Source: an uncultured Draconibacterium sp. (GTDB taxonomy: Bacteria > Bacteroidota > Bacteroidia > Bacteroidales > Prolixibacteraceae). From it: DNA of 64,000 nucleotides. Position numbers and translations under genes: made by a program. The stretch is taken from NCBI RefSeq assembly GCF_963677565.1, contig NZ_OY781981.1, positions 4,456,001 through 4,520,000 on the forward strand. The letters run 5' to 3'. This document shows positions 15,742-25,605 of this stretch, in pieces (position 1 is the stretch's first letter; every line of letters begins with the position of its first letter). The notes beneath the pieces were generated by a model. The model saw nothing but the letters and a program-made list of their open reading frames with translations. It did not search any database and had not been told where the DNA came from.

Positions 15742-18700
15742 ATGAGAACAATACAGATTTTTATATTTCTTTTTTTCATTGTCGGTACCTTTCATTACAC
15801 CTCGGCCCAGCAGACGGCCTATTTTGATGATGTTCGGAAAGACATTGATATTGCAAAAGAACTATACACCAAGAACAAATACATTTCTTCGTACCGGCAG
15901 TTTGAAAAAATTCAGAAACGGGTTGAAGCAAAATCAGAGCTTTACTCGGAGGCGGAATTTTACAAATCGGTTTCGGCGCTTCATGCGGGTTACAAATCGG
16001 GCGACAAGTTAATCCGTACATTTGTGGAAACCTATCCCGAAAGTCCCTATATCAACAGTGCACTGTTCAACCTTGGAAAAAATCAGTTTGAAAAGCGACA
16101 ATATTCAATTGCGGTAAGAACATTTGCACAGGTCGATCGCAGCGACCTTTCGGAAAATGAACGTATTGAATTGCAGTACCAAAATGGTTTTGCCAACCTG
16201 GAACAGGGAAATACAGATGTAGCCTACCGCGAGTTTATGGCAATAAGAAATTCGAACAACCTGTACAGCAAACCGGCCACCTATTACTGTGCGCACATTC
16301 AATATTTGAATGAAGATTACGATGCAGCCTTGGAAGGATTTACGGCATTGAATAACGATCCGGCTTATTCGCAGGTAATTCCGTTGTACGTGAGCCACAT
16401 TTATTATAAACAACAGAAATACAACGAAGTAGTGAATTACACTACCTCGATTATCGACGATGTGCAGGAAGAACACAAAACAGAATTATCACGAATTGTT
16501 GGTGATTCGTATTTCCATTTGCGTCAGTATGAAAATGCCATTCCATACCTGGAAACTTATTTTGCAACGTCGGGGCCTAAAACCCGCGAAGAAAATTACA
16601 TTCTAGGTTTTTGCTACTACCATACCGGCAAATTCGCTGAAGCTGCCGAGCTACTTCAAAAAGCTGCCACCGGCCAGGATGAAATGACACAAAATGCATA
16701 CTATCATTTGGCCGACTGTTTTATTAAACTTGGAGAAAAAGAAAAAGCAAAAACGGCTTACAACGCAGCATCAGAATTTGATTTTAATCCGGACATTAAA
16801 GAAGATGCGCTGTTCAGTTATGCAAAATTGACGTACGAACTTTCGTATTCACCATTTAACGAAACCATAAAAGCATTCGACCGTTACATTGCCGAATATC
16901 CGAATTCGCCTAAAAATGCTGAAGCCTATAAGATTCTGGTTGACGTTTACATGGTAACTAAAAACTATAAAGACGCCATCGAGTCGATCAATAAAATACA
17001 AAACAAAACACTGGATATAAGAAAAGCTTACCAGCGGGTAACATTTTACCGCGGTTTGGAGCTGTTCAATAATCTTGCCTATAACCAGGCTATTGAATAT
17101 TTCGATGAATCGCTTGCGAATGGAAGTCACAACAGCGAAATTAAATCGCGGGCACTTTATTGGAAATCTGAAGCATTGTACCGCGTGGGAGATTACGATA
17201 ATTCAATCGCATCGTATAATCAGTTTGCTAGAAGTTCTTCATCGGCTACCGATGCTGAAATTCTTAGCGCCGACTACAACATGGGTTATGCTTATCTGAA
17301 AACCAACGACAAAGAAGCGGCACAACGCCATTTCCAAAAATATGTGGAAAAAATGCAGGGCAAACGCACACCAAAAATTGCCGACGCCTACAATCGTATT
17401 GGAGACTATTATTTCTCGAACACAAACTACACACAGGCCATTTACAATTACGAACACGCTTACAGTATAAATATGCTGGAAGCCGATTATGCTCTTCTGC
17501 AAATTGCATTTTGCCAGGGACTTCAGCGCCAGCAAATGGAAAAGATTACCAACCTGAATAAATTGCTGCGCCAATTCCCTGAATCGGATTATTACGATGA
17601 TGCTTTGTACGAACTGGGCCGCGCAAACGAAAGGATTGGAAACAATTCGGAAGCTGTTAAGCAATACCAGGAGATCGCTGAAAATCATCCGAACAGTAAT
17701 TTCTATCGTAACGCCTTGCTGCAACTTGGATTAGTAAACTACAATAACGGCGATTTCAACAAAGCACTGAGACAATACAAAGTGGTGGCAGAAAACTTTA
17801 AAGGAACACCCGAAGCAAATTCAGCGCTGCAAGGTATTAAAAACTGCTACGTTGAGCTGAATAATGTAGATGCCTATTTCACCTATGTTCGCCAGTTGGG
17901 AGGCGATGTTAGCATTAGCGCTTCCGAACAGGATCAGTTGACCTACTCTGCGGCAGAACGTGTTTATATGGCCGGCGATGATGGAGCTGATCAACAATTG
18001 CAACAGTACCTTAATCAGTATCCGAACGGAGCTTATGTAACCAATGCAAATTTCTATCTGGCAGAAACAAAATATAAAGAAGGAAAATACGAGGAAGCCA
18101 ATTCGCACTATTCATTTGTGGCAAATCAGCCGGATAATATTTTCACAGAACAGGCACTTTCGCGTGCATCGGAACTAACATACAACGCCGGAAATTATAA
18201 CGAGGCATTGGCATTGTTTAACCGCCTGGAAGAGAAATCTACCGGAAAATGGAATTCGCTTCGTGCCAATACCGGGCAGATGCGTTGCTACCTTCGCGAC
18301 GATAACTACCAGCAGGTAATTGTAGCTGCAGAAAAAGTAAAAAAATCGGATGTTGCCAACGATGCACTGAAAAAAGAAACTGATTATGCCATTGGGAAAT
18401 CGAACTACGAACTTGGTAATTTGAGCTCGGCAATCAGTCCGTTGCGCGATGTGGCAAAAGACACCAAACTGGAGCAGGGCGCTGAAGCCAAATACCTGTT
18501 GGCAGAAATTTATTACCGCGAAAACAACAAAGCCAAAGCAGAAGAAGAGATCGTTGATTTCATCGATAAAGGAACGCCATACACTTATTGGCTGGGTAAA
18601 GCTTTCTTATTATTAGCCAGCATTTACGAAGATAACGGCGATCAGTTCCAGGCTAAACATACCTTAAAAAGCCTTGCAGAAAACTATAACGACGACACTG

Positions 18701-18813
18701 ACGGTGTAAAGGCAGAAGCGCAACAGCGCCTGGATGTCATTCTTGCAAAAGAAGCACAGCAGCAACAGAATGCAGTCGACAGCTCGTTCCAAATGGAAAT
18801 TAAACAAAACTAA
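15742..18813 (+). CDS. Large periplasmic TPR-repeat protein
   Basis: This 1023-residue protein begins with a signal peptide (FIFLFFIVGTFHYTSAQQ) and is otherwise almost wholly made of tetratricopeptide-type helices, e.g. NYILGFCYYHTGKFAEAAEL, AYYHLADCFIKLGEKEKAK and DDALYELGRANERIGNNSE. It ends in a Gln-rich tail. No enzyme motif is present, so it should act as a scaffold in the periplasm or at the outer membrane. The next gene, an outer-membrane beta-barrel candidate, starts 2 bp after its stop, so the two are surely co-transcribed and probably work together. The pairing recalls conserved TPR/barrel couples in Bacteroidota. The exact function is unknown. Confidence 0.85.
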   Translation: MRTIQIFIFLFFIVGTFHYTSAQQTAYFDDVRKDIDIAKELYTKNKYISSYRQFEKIQKRVEAKSELYSEAEFYKSVSALHAGYKSGDKLIRTFVETYPESPYINSALFNLGKNQFEKRQYSIAVRTFAQVDRSDLSENERIELQYQNGFANLEQGNTDVAYREFMAIRNSNNLYSKPATYYCAHIQYLNEDYDAALEGFTALNNDPAYSQVIPLYVSHIYYKQQKYNEVVNYTTSIIDDVQEEHKTELSRIVGDSYFHLRQYENAIPYLETYFATSGPKTREENYILGFCYYHTGKFAEAAELLQKAATGQDEMTQNAYYHLADCFIKLGEKEKAKTAYNAASEFDFNPDIKEDALFSYAKLTYELSYSPFNETIKAFDRYIAEYPNSPKNAEAYKILVDVYMVTKNYKDAIESINKIQNKTLDIRKAYQRVTFYRGLELFNNLAYNQAIEYFDESLANGSHNSEIKSRALYWKSEALYRVGDYDNSIASYNQFARSSSSATDAEILSADYNMGYAYLKTNDKEAAQRHFQKYVEKMQGKRTPKIADAYNRIGDYYFSNTNYTQAIYNYEHAYSINMLEADYALLQIAFCQGLQRQQMEKITNLNKLLRQFPESDYYDDALYELGRANERIGNNSEAVKQYQEIAENHPNSNFYRNALLQLGLVNYNNGDFNKALRQYKVVAENFKGTPEANSALQGIKNCYVELNNVDAYFTYVRQLGGDVSISASEQDQLTYSAAERVYMAGDDGADQQLQQYLNQYPNGAYVTNANFYLAETKYKEGKYEEANSHYSFVANQPDNIFTEQALSRASELTYNAGNYNEALALFNRLEEKSTGKWNSLRANTGQMRCYLRDDNYQQVIVAAEKVKKSDVANDALKKETDYAIGKSNYELGNLSSAISPLRDVAKDTKLEQGAEAKYLLAEIYYRENNKAKAEEEIVDFIDKGTPYTYWLGKAFLLLASIYEDNGDQFQAKHTLKSLAENYNDDTDGVKAEAQQRLDVILAKEAQQQQNAVDSSFQMEIKQN

Positions 18814-18815
18814 AA

Positions 18816-20597
18816 ATGCACAACATGTTCAAAACAGCCCGATATATTCTAACACTATTTTTACTTGGTACTGCCGTTTTTGCACAGGCGCAACAAGACA
18901 CAACGCTTACCCAGGAAGTGGAGGTCACCAAAGCATACAAGCCAACACTTTCCGATGCCAACAAACTAAACAGCATGCCATCCATTGAGGAAACGGAACA
19001 CCAGCAACCGACCTTCAATTACAGCATCAACAGCCAGCCTGTTTTTAGCACATTTTCGGTGAATCCGTTAAAAGCTGCCATTGTTGAAACAACAAAGAAA
19101 GAAGACAATGGATACGGACTTGTTCGTGCAGGCTTGGGAACAACTTTCCGTCCTTATGGCGAGGTTTTCTTTAATAACCAAAATTCAAGAAACTCGTTGT
19201 TCGGAATTCATGCCATGCACCTGTCGTCGTTTGATGATATTGAGCTGGAAGGCGGCAATAAAGTGGATGTACCTTTTATGAAAAACGAGGTCGACCTATT
19301 TGTTAAGCACTTGTTTCAGGACAATGTACTTTCGGTAAATCTCGATTTTAAACACGATGCATTTAATTATTACGGTTATCCGTTGACTGCAGTTCCTGAT
19401 CCATTACTTCAGGACGATCAAACCATTAATTATTTCGACACCAAACAGTCGTTCGCGAAAGGTGGTATTAACATCGGGCTAAAAAATCCTACAGCCGAAT
19501 ACGATGATCAGACTTTAGGATTTGATTTTACCTACCATTATTTTGGCACAAAAACGAATCAGCGCGAACATTACGCCAAATTTGTACTGGATGTACAACA
19601 ACCGATGATTACCGGCGTTGGATTGCTGGAAGGTGGCGTTTTATACACAAAAACCAACTACACTCGCCCACCTACAGACTCGACTGATATTAACGGCTCG
19701 CAAATAATTATCTATGCCAAACCGGCATGGTTTGTTGGCGACGAAACTGCAAATATTACACTCGGAGTTAATACCTGGTTTATTATGGTTTCCGATGAAG
19801 ACACTGAAGCGAAGATTTCACCAAATGTACGAGCCAACTGGACACCTGTTCCTGAACTGATTAGTCTTTACGCCGGAATTGACGGTTATTTCATTAGCAA
19901 TCATTACTCAAAAATTGCTTACGAAAACCCATTTGTCGATCCGGTGCACGATGTAATGAATTCGTTCCGGAAATTTCGATTTTATGGTGGTTTCGATGGC
20001 AAGCTCTCGAAAAAGACCAACTTTAAAATTTCGGCAGAATATGCCATGACCGATAACCAACCGTTTTATTACCTGAGTGAAGCGCTATATCTTGATCCGG
20101 CATACAATCCTGCGCCATCGATTGTTGACAATACCTTTAAGGTTTTGTACGACAATATCGACCGCTTAAAACTGAATGTGGAAGTATTTCACGCATCATC
20201 AGACAAAGTTGATCTAACGGCATCGGTAAATTACTACAGCTACAAACTCGACGAGCAGGAAGAAGTCTGGAACCTCCCAACATGGGATGCCAATTTAAAT
20301 ATTGGGTACAAAGTAAGCGAGCAACTCAGTTTGTCGGCCGATGTTTTTTTAATGGGCGAAAGAAAAGCCTTAATAATTGAACAACCAGGAACCATAATTC
20401 CTGAGGATCGTCCTGTCAGACATTCAAATATCCTCGACACTGCCTTCGACCTCAACGTAAAAGGCAATTACCAGATCACCAATCAATTTTCGGTGTTTGC
20501 ACAACTCAACAACTTTGGTTTTCAAAAATATCAACGCTGGTTCGGATACCCGGTACAAAGCTTCAATATGCTGGCCGGTATAAGTTATTCATTTTAA
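18816..20597 (+). CDS. TonB-dependent-receptor-like outer-membrane protein without a visible plug
   Basis: The 593-residue protein has a signal peptide (ILTLFLLGTAVFAQAQQ), a short N-terminal extension (EVEVTKAYKPTLSDANKL) and then a long series of amphipathic beta-strands. It ends in a barrel-type terminus with an aromatic last residue (NMLAGISYSF). It is shorter than true TonB receptors and I do not see a complete plug domain. It follows the TPR gene after 2 bp; the start could be Met1 or Met4. A role in outer-membrane assembly or transport together with the TPR partner is inference. A terminator 26 bp downstream closes the two-gene operon. Confidence 0.75.
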   Translation: MHNMFKTARYILTLFLLGTAVFAQAQQDTTLTQEVEVTKAYKPTLSDANKLNSMPSIEETEHQQPTFNYSINSQPVFSTFSVNPLKAAIVETTKKEDNGYGLVRAGLGTTFRPYGEVFFNNQNSRNSLFGIHAMHLSSFDDIELEGGNKVDVPFMKNEVDLFVKHLFQDNVLSVNLDFKHDAFNYYGYPLTAVPDPLLQDDQTINYFDTKQSFAKGGINIGLKNPTAEYDDQTLGFDFTYHYFGTKTNQREHYAKFVLDVQQPMITGVGLLEGGVLYTKTNYTRPPTDSTDINGSQIIIYAKPAWFVGDETANITLGVNTWFIMVSDEDTEAKISPNVRANWTPVPELISLYAGIDGYFISNHYSKIAYENPFVDPVHDVMNSFRKFRFYGGFDGKLSKKTNFKISAEYAMTDNQPFYYLSEALYLDPAYNPAPSIVDNTFKVLYDNIDRLKLNVEVFHASSDKVDLTASVNYYSYKLDEQEEVWNLPTWDANLNIGYKVSEQLSLSADVFLMGERKALIIEQPGTIIPEDRPVRHSNILDTAFDLNVKGNYQITNQFSVFAQLNNFGFQKYQRWFGYPVQSFNMLAGISYSF

Positions 20598-20622
20598 CCG
20601 GCAATAATCAATCAATTCGATT

Positions 20623-20651
20623 AAAAGGGAGACAAAAGCTTCCCTTTTTTT
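20623..20651 (+). terminator. Intrinsic terminator of the TPR/OMP operon
   Basis: AAAAGGGA (20623-20630) pairs with TCCCTTTT (20641-20648) across a ten-base loop, continuing into a T run. Confidence 0.85.
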
Positions 20652-21116
20652 ATCTCCTTTTAATACACAAATATAAGTTTTGAATGATCAGGAGAAATGA
20701 TCAATATTCAATAATAAATAACCAACAGAACAACATAAAACTGAAAATAGATTTGAGTTGAATATTGGCAATTGAAAATTGGATATTTTACATTTAATAT
20801 GATAATAAACGAAGTCATTATTTCAAAGTAAACACGTGAATAAAAGCTCGTTTTTTCGGTCCGATTTGCAACGAAATAAAAACCTACTCCTTCGCCCTCA
20901 TTTTGAGGTTAATATCTTGTTGAAAAATAAGGTCTTTTAACAAATCAAAAACAACTGATTTCTGCCTATTTTTTATATATTTGTGACGTGATTATCAGAT
21001 CATTTTTAAAGCAAGATAAGAACTTGAAAATCAACTAGTTTTCTTCGAGAAGTTTTAAAGAATTTTTTGCGAGGGAAACTATTTTATTTTAAAGGATTTA
21101 ATTTTAACAAACAGAG
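20652..21116. other. Long leader region before gyrB
   Basis: AT-rich DNA with no open frame of note. The only feature I can support is the promoter-like TATATTTG at 20976-20983. Confidence 0.5.
20976..20983 (+). promoter_or_regulatory. Candidate -7 element of gyrB
   Basis: TATATTTG, a full match to TAnnTTTG, 133 bp upstream of the gyrB start. The upstream TTG element is not obvious. It would leave a leader of about 125 nt. Confidence 0.5.
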
Positions 21117-23087
21117 ATGAGCGAAATTGAAAAAAATGACCTCCAAACCAACGGAAACGGAAACTACGGAGCAGATAGTATCCAGGTACTCGAAGGATTG
21201 GAAGCAGTAAGGAAGCGCCCTGCCATGTATATTGGCGATGTGAACGAAAAAGGTTTGCACCACCTGGTTTACGAGGTGGTAGATAACTCAATCGACGAGG
21301 CGTTGGCCGGCTACTGTAACAACATTGAAGTTATAATTCATGAAGATAATTCCATCACCGTAAAAGATGATGGACGTGGTATTCCCACCGAAAAACACTC
21401 AAAAGAAAATAAATCGGCGCTGGAAGTTGTTATGACCGTACTGCACGCCGGTGGTAAGTTCGATAAAGATTCGTATAAAGTTTCGGGTGGTTTGCACGGT
21501 GTAGGTGTATCGTGTGTTAACGCACTTTCAACTTATTTAAAAGCCGAAGTTCACCGCGACGGAAAAGTTCATGTACAGGAATATTCAACAGGGAAACCAA
21601 AAGGCGATGTGCAGGTTGTTGGCGAAACCGACAAAACCGGAACATTTGTAACTTTTGTACCAGATAACAGCATTTTCCTGACAACAGAATACAAATACGA
21701 AATCCTTGCGGCACGTTTGCGCGAGCTGGCTTTCCTGAATGCAGGAATCAAATTGAGAATTATTGACGAACGTGTTACGGAAGAAGACGGCTCATTTAAA
21801 TCGGAAGATTACTTCTCGGAAGAAGGATTGAAAGAATTTGTTGAATACCTTGACGGTACGCGTGAAAAACTGATTGAAGAAGTAGTACACATAACAACCG
21901 AGAAGAATGATATTCCGGTAGAAATTGCGTTACAATACAACACTTCTTTTTCCGAAAACATTCATTCGTACGTAAACAATATCAACACCATTGAAGGAGG
22001 AACGCATTTAACGGGTTTCCGACGTGGTTTAACACGTACCCTTAAAAACTATGCCGACCAAAGCGGAATGCTCCAGAAATTGAAATTTGACATCAGTGGT
22101 GACGATTTTCGTGAAGGATTAACAGCAATTATTTCGGTAAAAGTTGCCGAGCCACAGTTCGAGGGACAAACAAAAACAAAACTGGGTAACTCTGAAGTTA
22201 GTTTGTCGGTGGATCAGGCTACCAGCGAAGCTTTGCAAAATTACCTGGAAGAAAATCCAAAGGCAGCCAAGCAGATCGTTCAAAAAGTAATTCTGGCAGC
22301 GCAGGCGCGTCATGCAGCCCGTAAAGCCCGTGAAATGGTGCAGCGTAAAAACGCCCTTTCGGGTGGTGGATTGCCAGGAAAACTTAGCGACTGTTCGGAA
22401 AAAGATCCTGCTCAGTGCGAGGTTTTCCTTGTCGAGGGAGACTCGGCAGGTGGTACGGCTAAACAAGGCCGCGACCGCAGAACTCAAGCGATCCTGCCTT
22501 TGCGTGGTAAAATTCTTAACGTAGAAAAAGCCATGCAACACAAGATTTTTGAAAATGAAGAGATCAAGAATATATTTACCGCTTTAGGAGTTACCATCGG
22601 TACTGAGGAGGATTCAAAAGCGTTAAACATGGAAAAACTAAGGTATCACAAAATTGTGATCATGACCGATGCCGATGTGGACGGTAGCCACATTGCAACA
22701 TTGATTATGACCTTCTTTTTCCGCTACATGAACGACCTGATCAAAAATGGTCACTTGTACATTGCCGCTCCACCTCTTTACCTTATCAAAAAAGGAAAGA
22801 AAGAAGCATACGCTTGGACAGAGAAACAACGTCTGCAATTAATTGAAGAATGGGCTGACGGAAATGAAAGCGGAGTGCACACACAGCGCTACAAAGGTTT
22901 GGGTGAGATGAATGCCGAGCAGCTTTGGGAAACAACAATGAATCCTGAGCAACGCACATTACAACAGGTAACGATTGAAAATGCTGCCGAAGCCGATCAC
23001 ATTTTCTCGATGCTGATGGGCGACGATGTACCACCTCGCCGTAAGTTTATTGAAGATCATGCCACGTACGCTAATATTGATGCGTAA
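21117..23087 (+). CDS. gyrB: DNA gyrase subunit B
   Basis: The ATPase subunit of gyrase, which introduces negative supercoils together with GyrA. The 656-residue length is typical of the Bacteroidota form without the proteobacterial insert. Motifs include the GHKL ATPase residues EVVDNSIDEALAG, DDGRGIP and GLHGVGVSCVNALS; the transducer segment; and the Toprim residues EVFLVEGDSAGGTAKQ, PLRGKILNVEKA and DADVDGSHI. It ends with QRYKGLGEMNAEQLWETTMN. PLRGKILNVEKA and the overall layout favour GyrB over ParE. It has its own leader and a strong terminator. Confidence 0.96.
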   Translation: MSEIEKNDLQTNGNGNYGADSIQVLEGLEAVRKRPAMYIGDVNEKGLHHLVYEVVDNSIDEALAGYCNNIEVIIHEDNSITVKDDGRGIPTEKHSKENKSALEVVMTVLHAGGKFDKDSYKVSGGLHGVGVSCVNALSTYLKAEVHRDGKVHVQEYSTGKPKGDVQVVGETDKTGTFVTFVPDNSIFLTTEYKYEILAARLRELAFLNAGIKLRIIDERVTEEDGSFKSEDYFSEEGLKEFVEYLDGTREKLIEEVVHITTEKNDIPVEIALQYNTSFSENIHSYVNNINTIEGGTHLTGFRRGLTRTLKNYADQSGMLQKLKFDISGDDFREGLTAIISVKVAEPQFEGQTKTKLGNSEVSLSVDQATSEALQNYLEENPKAAKQIVQKVILAAQARHAARKAREMVQRKNALSGGGLPGKLSDCSEKDPAQCEVFLVEGDSAGGTAKQGRDRRTQAILPLRGKILNVEKAMQHKIFENEEIKNIFTALGVTIGTEEDSKALNMEKLRYHKIVIMTDADVDGSHIATLIMTFFFRYMNDLIKNGHLYIAAPPLYLIKKGKKEAYAWTEKQRLQLIEEWADGNESGVHTQRYKGLGEMNAEQLWETTMNPEQRTLQQVTIENAAEADHIFSMLMGDDVPPRRKFIEDHATYANIDA

Positions 23088-23162
23088 TTAGAAACCGACC
23101 ATTTGAGTGGAATACTCATCTCTTCAACATTTTGAATAATTGAATTCAAAAACTATACATCA

Positions 23163-23190
23163 AAAATCCGGGACATTTCCCGGATTTTTT
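23163..23190 (+). terminator. Intrinsic terminator of gyrB
   Basis: AAAATCCGGG pairs with CCCGGATTTT around a six-base loop, ending in a T run, 76 bp after the gyrB stop. Confidence 0.93.
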
Positions 23191-23227
23191 CTCACTAACA
23201 ACCTAATTATAGCTAATTCTCTAAAAA

Positions 23228-23809
23228 ATGAATATTTGTGTTTTTTGCTCATCAAGTAACGCCATCAACAAAGCTTATTTTGAGGCAGCGCATAAGCTTG
23301 GCGAATTAATTGGCAAAGGAGGACACCATTTAATAAATGGAGGTGCAAACGTTGGACTCATGGAGGCCGCTACAATTGCAGCAAGCAAAGCTGGGGCCAA
23401 TACCATCGGAGTAATTCCAGAAAAAATGATCGGCCGTTCGCTGGCCTCAGATAATTCACACAAAGTGGTGATTACGAAAGATATGATGGAACGAAAAGCT
23501 CACATGCGCGATATTTCGGATGCTTTTATTGCCTTGCCCGGAGGTTTCGGAACTCTAGAAGAAATCCTCGAAGTTATAACGCTTCGGCAGCTCTCTTATC
23601 ATCACAAACCCATAGTTTTTGTGAACACAAATAATTTTTTCGACCACCTGTTTAAACAATTTGAGCTTTCATACGTCGAACTATTTGCAAAAGATATATA
23701 CAGACAATTATATTATGTAGCCAAAACACCAGAAGAGGCGATGGAATATATATTAAACTACGAAGAAACAGAACTTGATTCGAAATGGTTTAAGGTACCT
23801 GAGAAATAA
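23228..23809 (+). CDS. LOG-family (TIGR00730) nucleotide phosphoribohydrolase
   Basis: Members release the free base from cytokinin or other nucleoside 5'-monophosphates. The 193-residue protein has the family fold with NICVFCSSSN at the start, GGANVGLMEAAT in the middle and the diagnostic PGGFGTLEEILEVITLRQL. The Arg/Glu pair of the active site is retained (ERKAHM, GTLEE). In bacteria without plant contact the substrate is usually unclear, with AMP or related nucleotides likely. It stands alone between the gyrB terminator and the htrA control region. Confidence 0.9.
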   Translation: MNICVFCSSSNAINKAYFEAAHKLGELIGKGGHHLINGGANVGLMEAATIAASKAGANTIGVIPEKMIGRSLASDNSHKVVITKDMMERKAHMRDISDAFIALPGGFGTLEEILEVITLRQLSYHHKPIVFVNTNNFFDHLFKQFELSYVELFAKDIYRQLYYVAKTPEEAMEYILNYEETELDSKWFKVPEK

Positions 23810-23852
23810 TATGATTTGAGGTGTAATTATTAACAAGCTAAATTGTCCTATA

Positions 23853-23981
23853 ATTTTGCATAAAATGACAACCTAAACTGACAATGTTTCAGTTGAGGTA
23901 AAATTTATTTCAACTTTTTAACAAACCATCCAGTATGGTGTTAAATTATGCAAAATAGCGGGAACGACTGCCAGTCAGGCA
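23853..23981 (+). promoter_or_regulatory. Inverted-repeat-rich control region before htrA
   Basis: An 11-bp sequence ATTTTGCATAA (23853-23863) has its exact reverse complement TTATGCAAAAT at 23946-23956. Between them lies an imperfect hairpin around CCTAAACTGA and TCAGTTGAGG (about 23872-23898). Next to the distal arm is TGCC-AGTCA-GGCA (23969-23981), a short interrupted palindrome just upstream of the -7 element. These could be operator sites for a stress regulator; no regulator is identified. Confidence 0.4.
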
Positions 23982-23993
23982 AAACAGTGGCAA

Positions 23994-24001
23994 TAAATTT
24001 G
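23994..24001 (+). promoter_or_regulatory. Candidate -7 element of htrA
   Basis: TAAATTTG, a full TAnnTTTG match 53 bp before the htrA start. There is no TTG at the usual upstream spacing; the TGCC/GGCA palindrome occupies that position instead. Confidence 0.45.
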
Positions 24002-24053
24002 CGTTCTTTGTAGACCGAAAAAGAAAACAAGAACGTATTAAAAATTTTAAATT

Positions 24054-25493
24054 ATGAAAAAAGTAGGAAGAATTTCGCTGACATTTTTACTTGTGATAGC
24101 AGGTGCATTTGTAGGAGTTTGGGCTTACAGCACTTTTTTCGACAAGCCACAAGTTGTAACAGTTAAAGAAGAGCAAGCTGCCAGATATATTAATTTACCG
24201 GCTGATAGCGAACAGCAATTACCAGATCTGACATTTGCCGCTGAAAAATCAATTCATTCGGTAGTACATATTGCCACAAAATCTGTTCGTACCGGTCAAT
24301 GGTCGAGCGGTAATCCGTTTTTAGATGAGTTTTTTGGCCTGCAAAGGCAACAACCACAGGTACAGCAAGGATTTGGTTCGGGGGTTATTATGTCGGAAGA
24401 CGGGTTTATTATTACCAATAACCATGTAATTGAAGACGCTCAGGACATTAAAGTAATATTAAACGACAAACGCGAGTTTGACGCACGATTGGTTGGCACC
24501 GATCCATCGACCGATATTGCTTTATTGAAAATTGATTCAAAAGATCTGCCCTATCTAACTTACGGTAACTCTGATAATCTTAAGTTAGGCGAATGGGTGT
24601 TGGCCGTAGGTAATCCGTTTAACCTTACTTCAACAGTAACTGCGGGTATAATCAGTTCGCAAGGACGAAACCTGGGCATCAATCAGGATCAGTACCGAAT
24701 AGAATCATTTATTCAGACTGATGCTGCTGTAAATCCCGGAAATAGTGGTGGCGCACTGGTAAACCAGCAAGGTAATCTGGTTGGAATTAATACTGCAATC
24801 GCATCACGAACCGGATCATATACCGGATATTCTTTTGCAGTTCCTGTATCAATTGTAAAAAAGGTAGTTGAAGACTTGAAAGAATTCGGAGAAGTACAAC
24901 GCGCTTTACTGGGTGTAAACATTGGAGATGTTAATGCAGAAATTGCTGAAGAACTGAACCTTGACAAGGTTGAAGGTGTTTATATAGGTGGAGTAGTTGC
25001 GAACGGTGCTGCTAATGAGGCAGGCTTAAAAGAAGAGGATGTAATCATCAGTGTTGATGGCGAAAAAACAAAAACTGCAGCCGAGCTTCAGGAAAAAGTT
25101 AGTCAGTACCGCCCGGGAGACGATGTTGATATTGTTGTAATTAGAGACAATGAAAGGAAACAATTTACCGTTACCTTACGTAACAAACACGGCGACACCG
25201 AAATTGTACGCGACAATACAACCGTACTTGGTGCAGAGTTTGAGGCAGTGAGTAACAGTGTTAAAGAAGATTTGGGAATCAGAAACGGCATTATGATTAC
25301 TGATCTGAAGAAAGGAAAACTAAAAGATGCCGGTCTCGAAAAAGGATTTATTATTACTTCGGTAAACAAAAAACCTATTTACGAGGTATCAGATTTTAAG
25401 AGAGAAGTTGGAAATGCGAGAGGAGGAATATTGGTTGAAGGAGTTTACCCGAATGGGGAATCAGCATATTATGTTTTTGGCGTAGGAAGCTAA
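24054..25493 (+). CDS. htrA: HtrA/Do-like periplasmic serine protease
   Basis: Degrades or refolds damaged envelope proteins. The 479 residues start with a hydrophobic signal or anchor (FLLVIAGAFVGVWAYSTFF). The trypsin-like domain carries the triad His124 (ITNNHVIEDA), Asp154 (STDIALLKI) and Ser231 (NPGNSGGALVN). Two PDZ domains follow (about 285-370 and 385-475), the first with the peptide-binding stretch ALLGVNIGDV. This is the DegP/DegQ layout. It lies upstream of rpoD, with a separate promoter between them. The inverted repeats before it suggest its own regulation. Confidence 0.94.
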   Translation: MKKVGRISLTFLLVIAGAFVGVWAYSTFFDKPQVVTVKEEQAARYINLPADSEQQLPDLTFAAEKSIHSVVHIATKSVRTGQWSSGNPFLDEFFGLQRQQPQVQQGFGSGVIMSEDGFIITNNHVIEDAQDIKVILNDKREFDARLVGTDPSTDIALLKIDSKDLPYLTYGNSDNLKLGEWVLAVGNPFNLTSTVTAGIISSQGRNLGINQDQYRIESFIQTDAAVNPGNSGGALVNQQGNLVGINTAIASRTGSYTGYSFAVPVSIVKKVVEDLKEFGEVQRALLGVNIGDVNAEIAEELNLDKVEGVYIGGVVANGAANEAGLKEEDVIISVDGEKTKTAAELQEKVSQYRPGDDVDIVVIRDNERKQFTVTLRNKHGDTEIVRDNTTVLGAEFEAVSNSVKEDLGIRNGIMITDLKKGKLKDAGLEKGFIITSVNKKPIYEVSDFKREVGNARGGILVEGVYPNGESAYYVFGVGS

Positions 25494-25552
25494 AATTCAA
25501 AATAGATAACCTTTAACTTTGTATTAACATCAGTATACGATGCGCTTTCTCC

Positions 25553-25583
25553 TTGACCATTAGTTATTAATGTTCTATATTTG
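25553..25583 (+). promoter_or_regulatory. Promoter of rpoD
   Basis: TTG (25553-25555), a 20-bp spacer and TATATTTG (25576-25583) match the Bacteroidota housekeeping promoter TTG-N19-21-TAnnTTTG. The start codon is 22 bp downstream. It is the clearest promoter in the window. Confidence 0.8.
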
Positions 25584-25605
25584 CACGATTTTTTAAGGAT
25601 TATAT

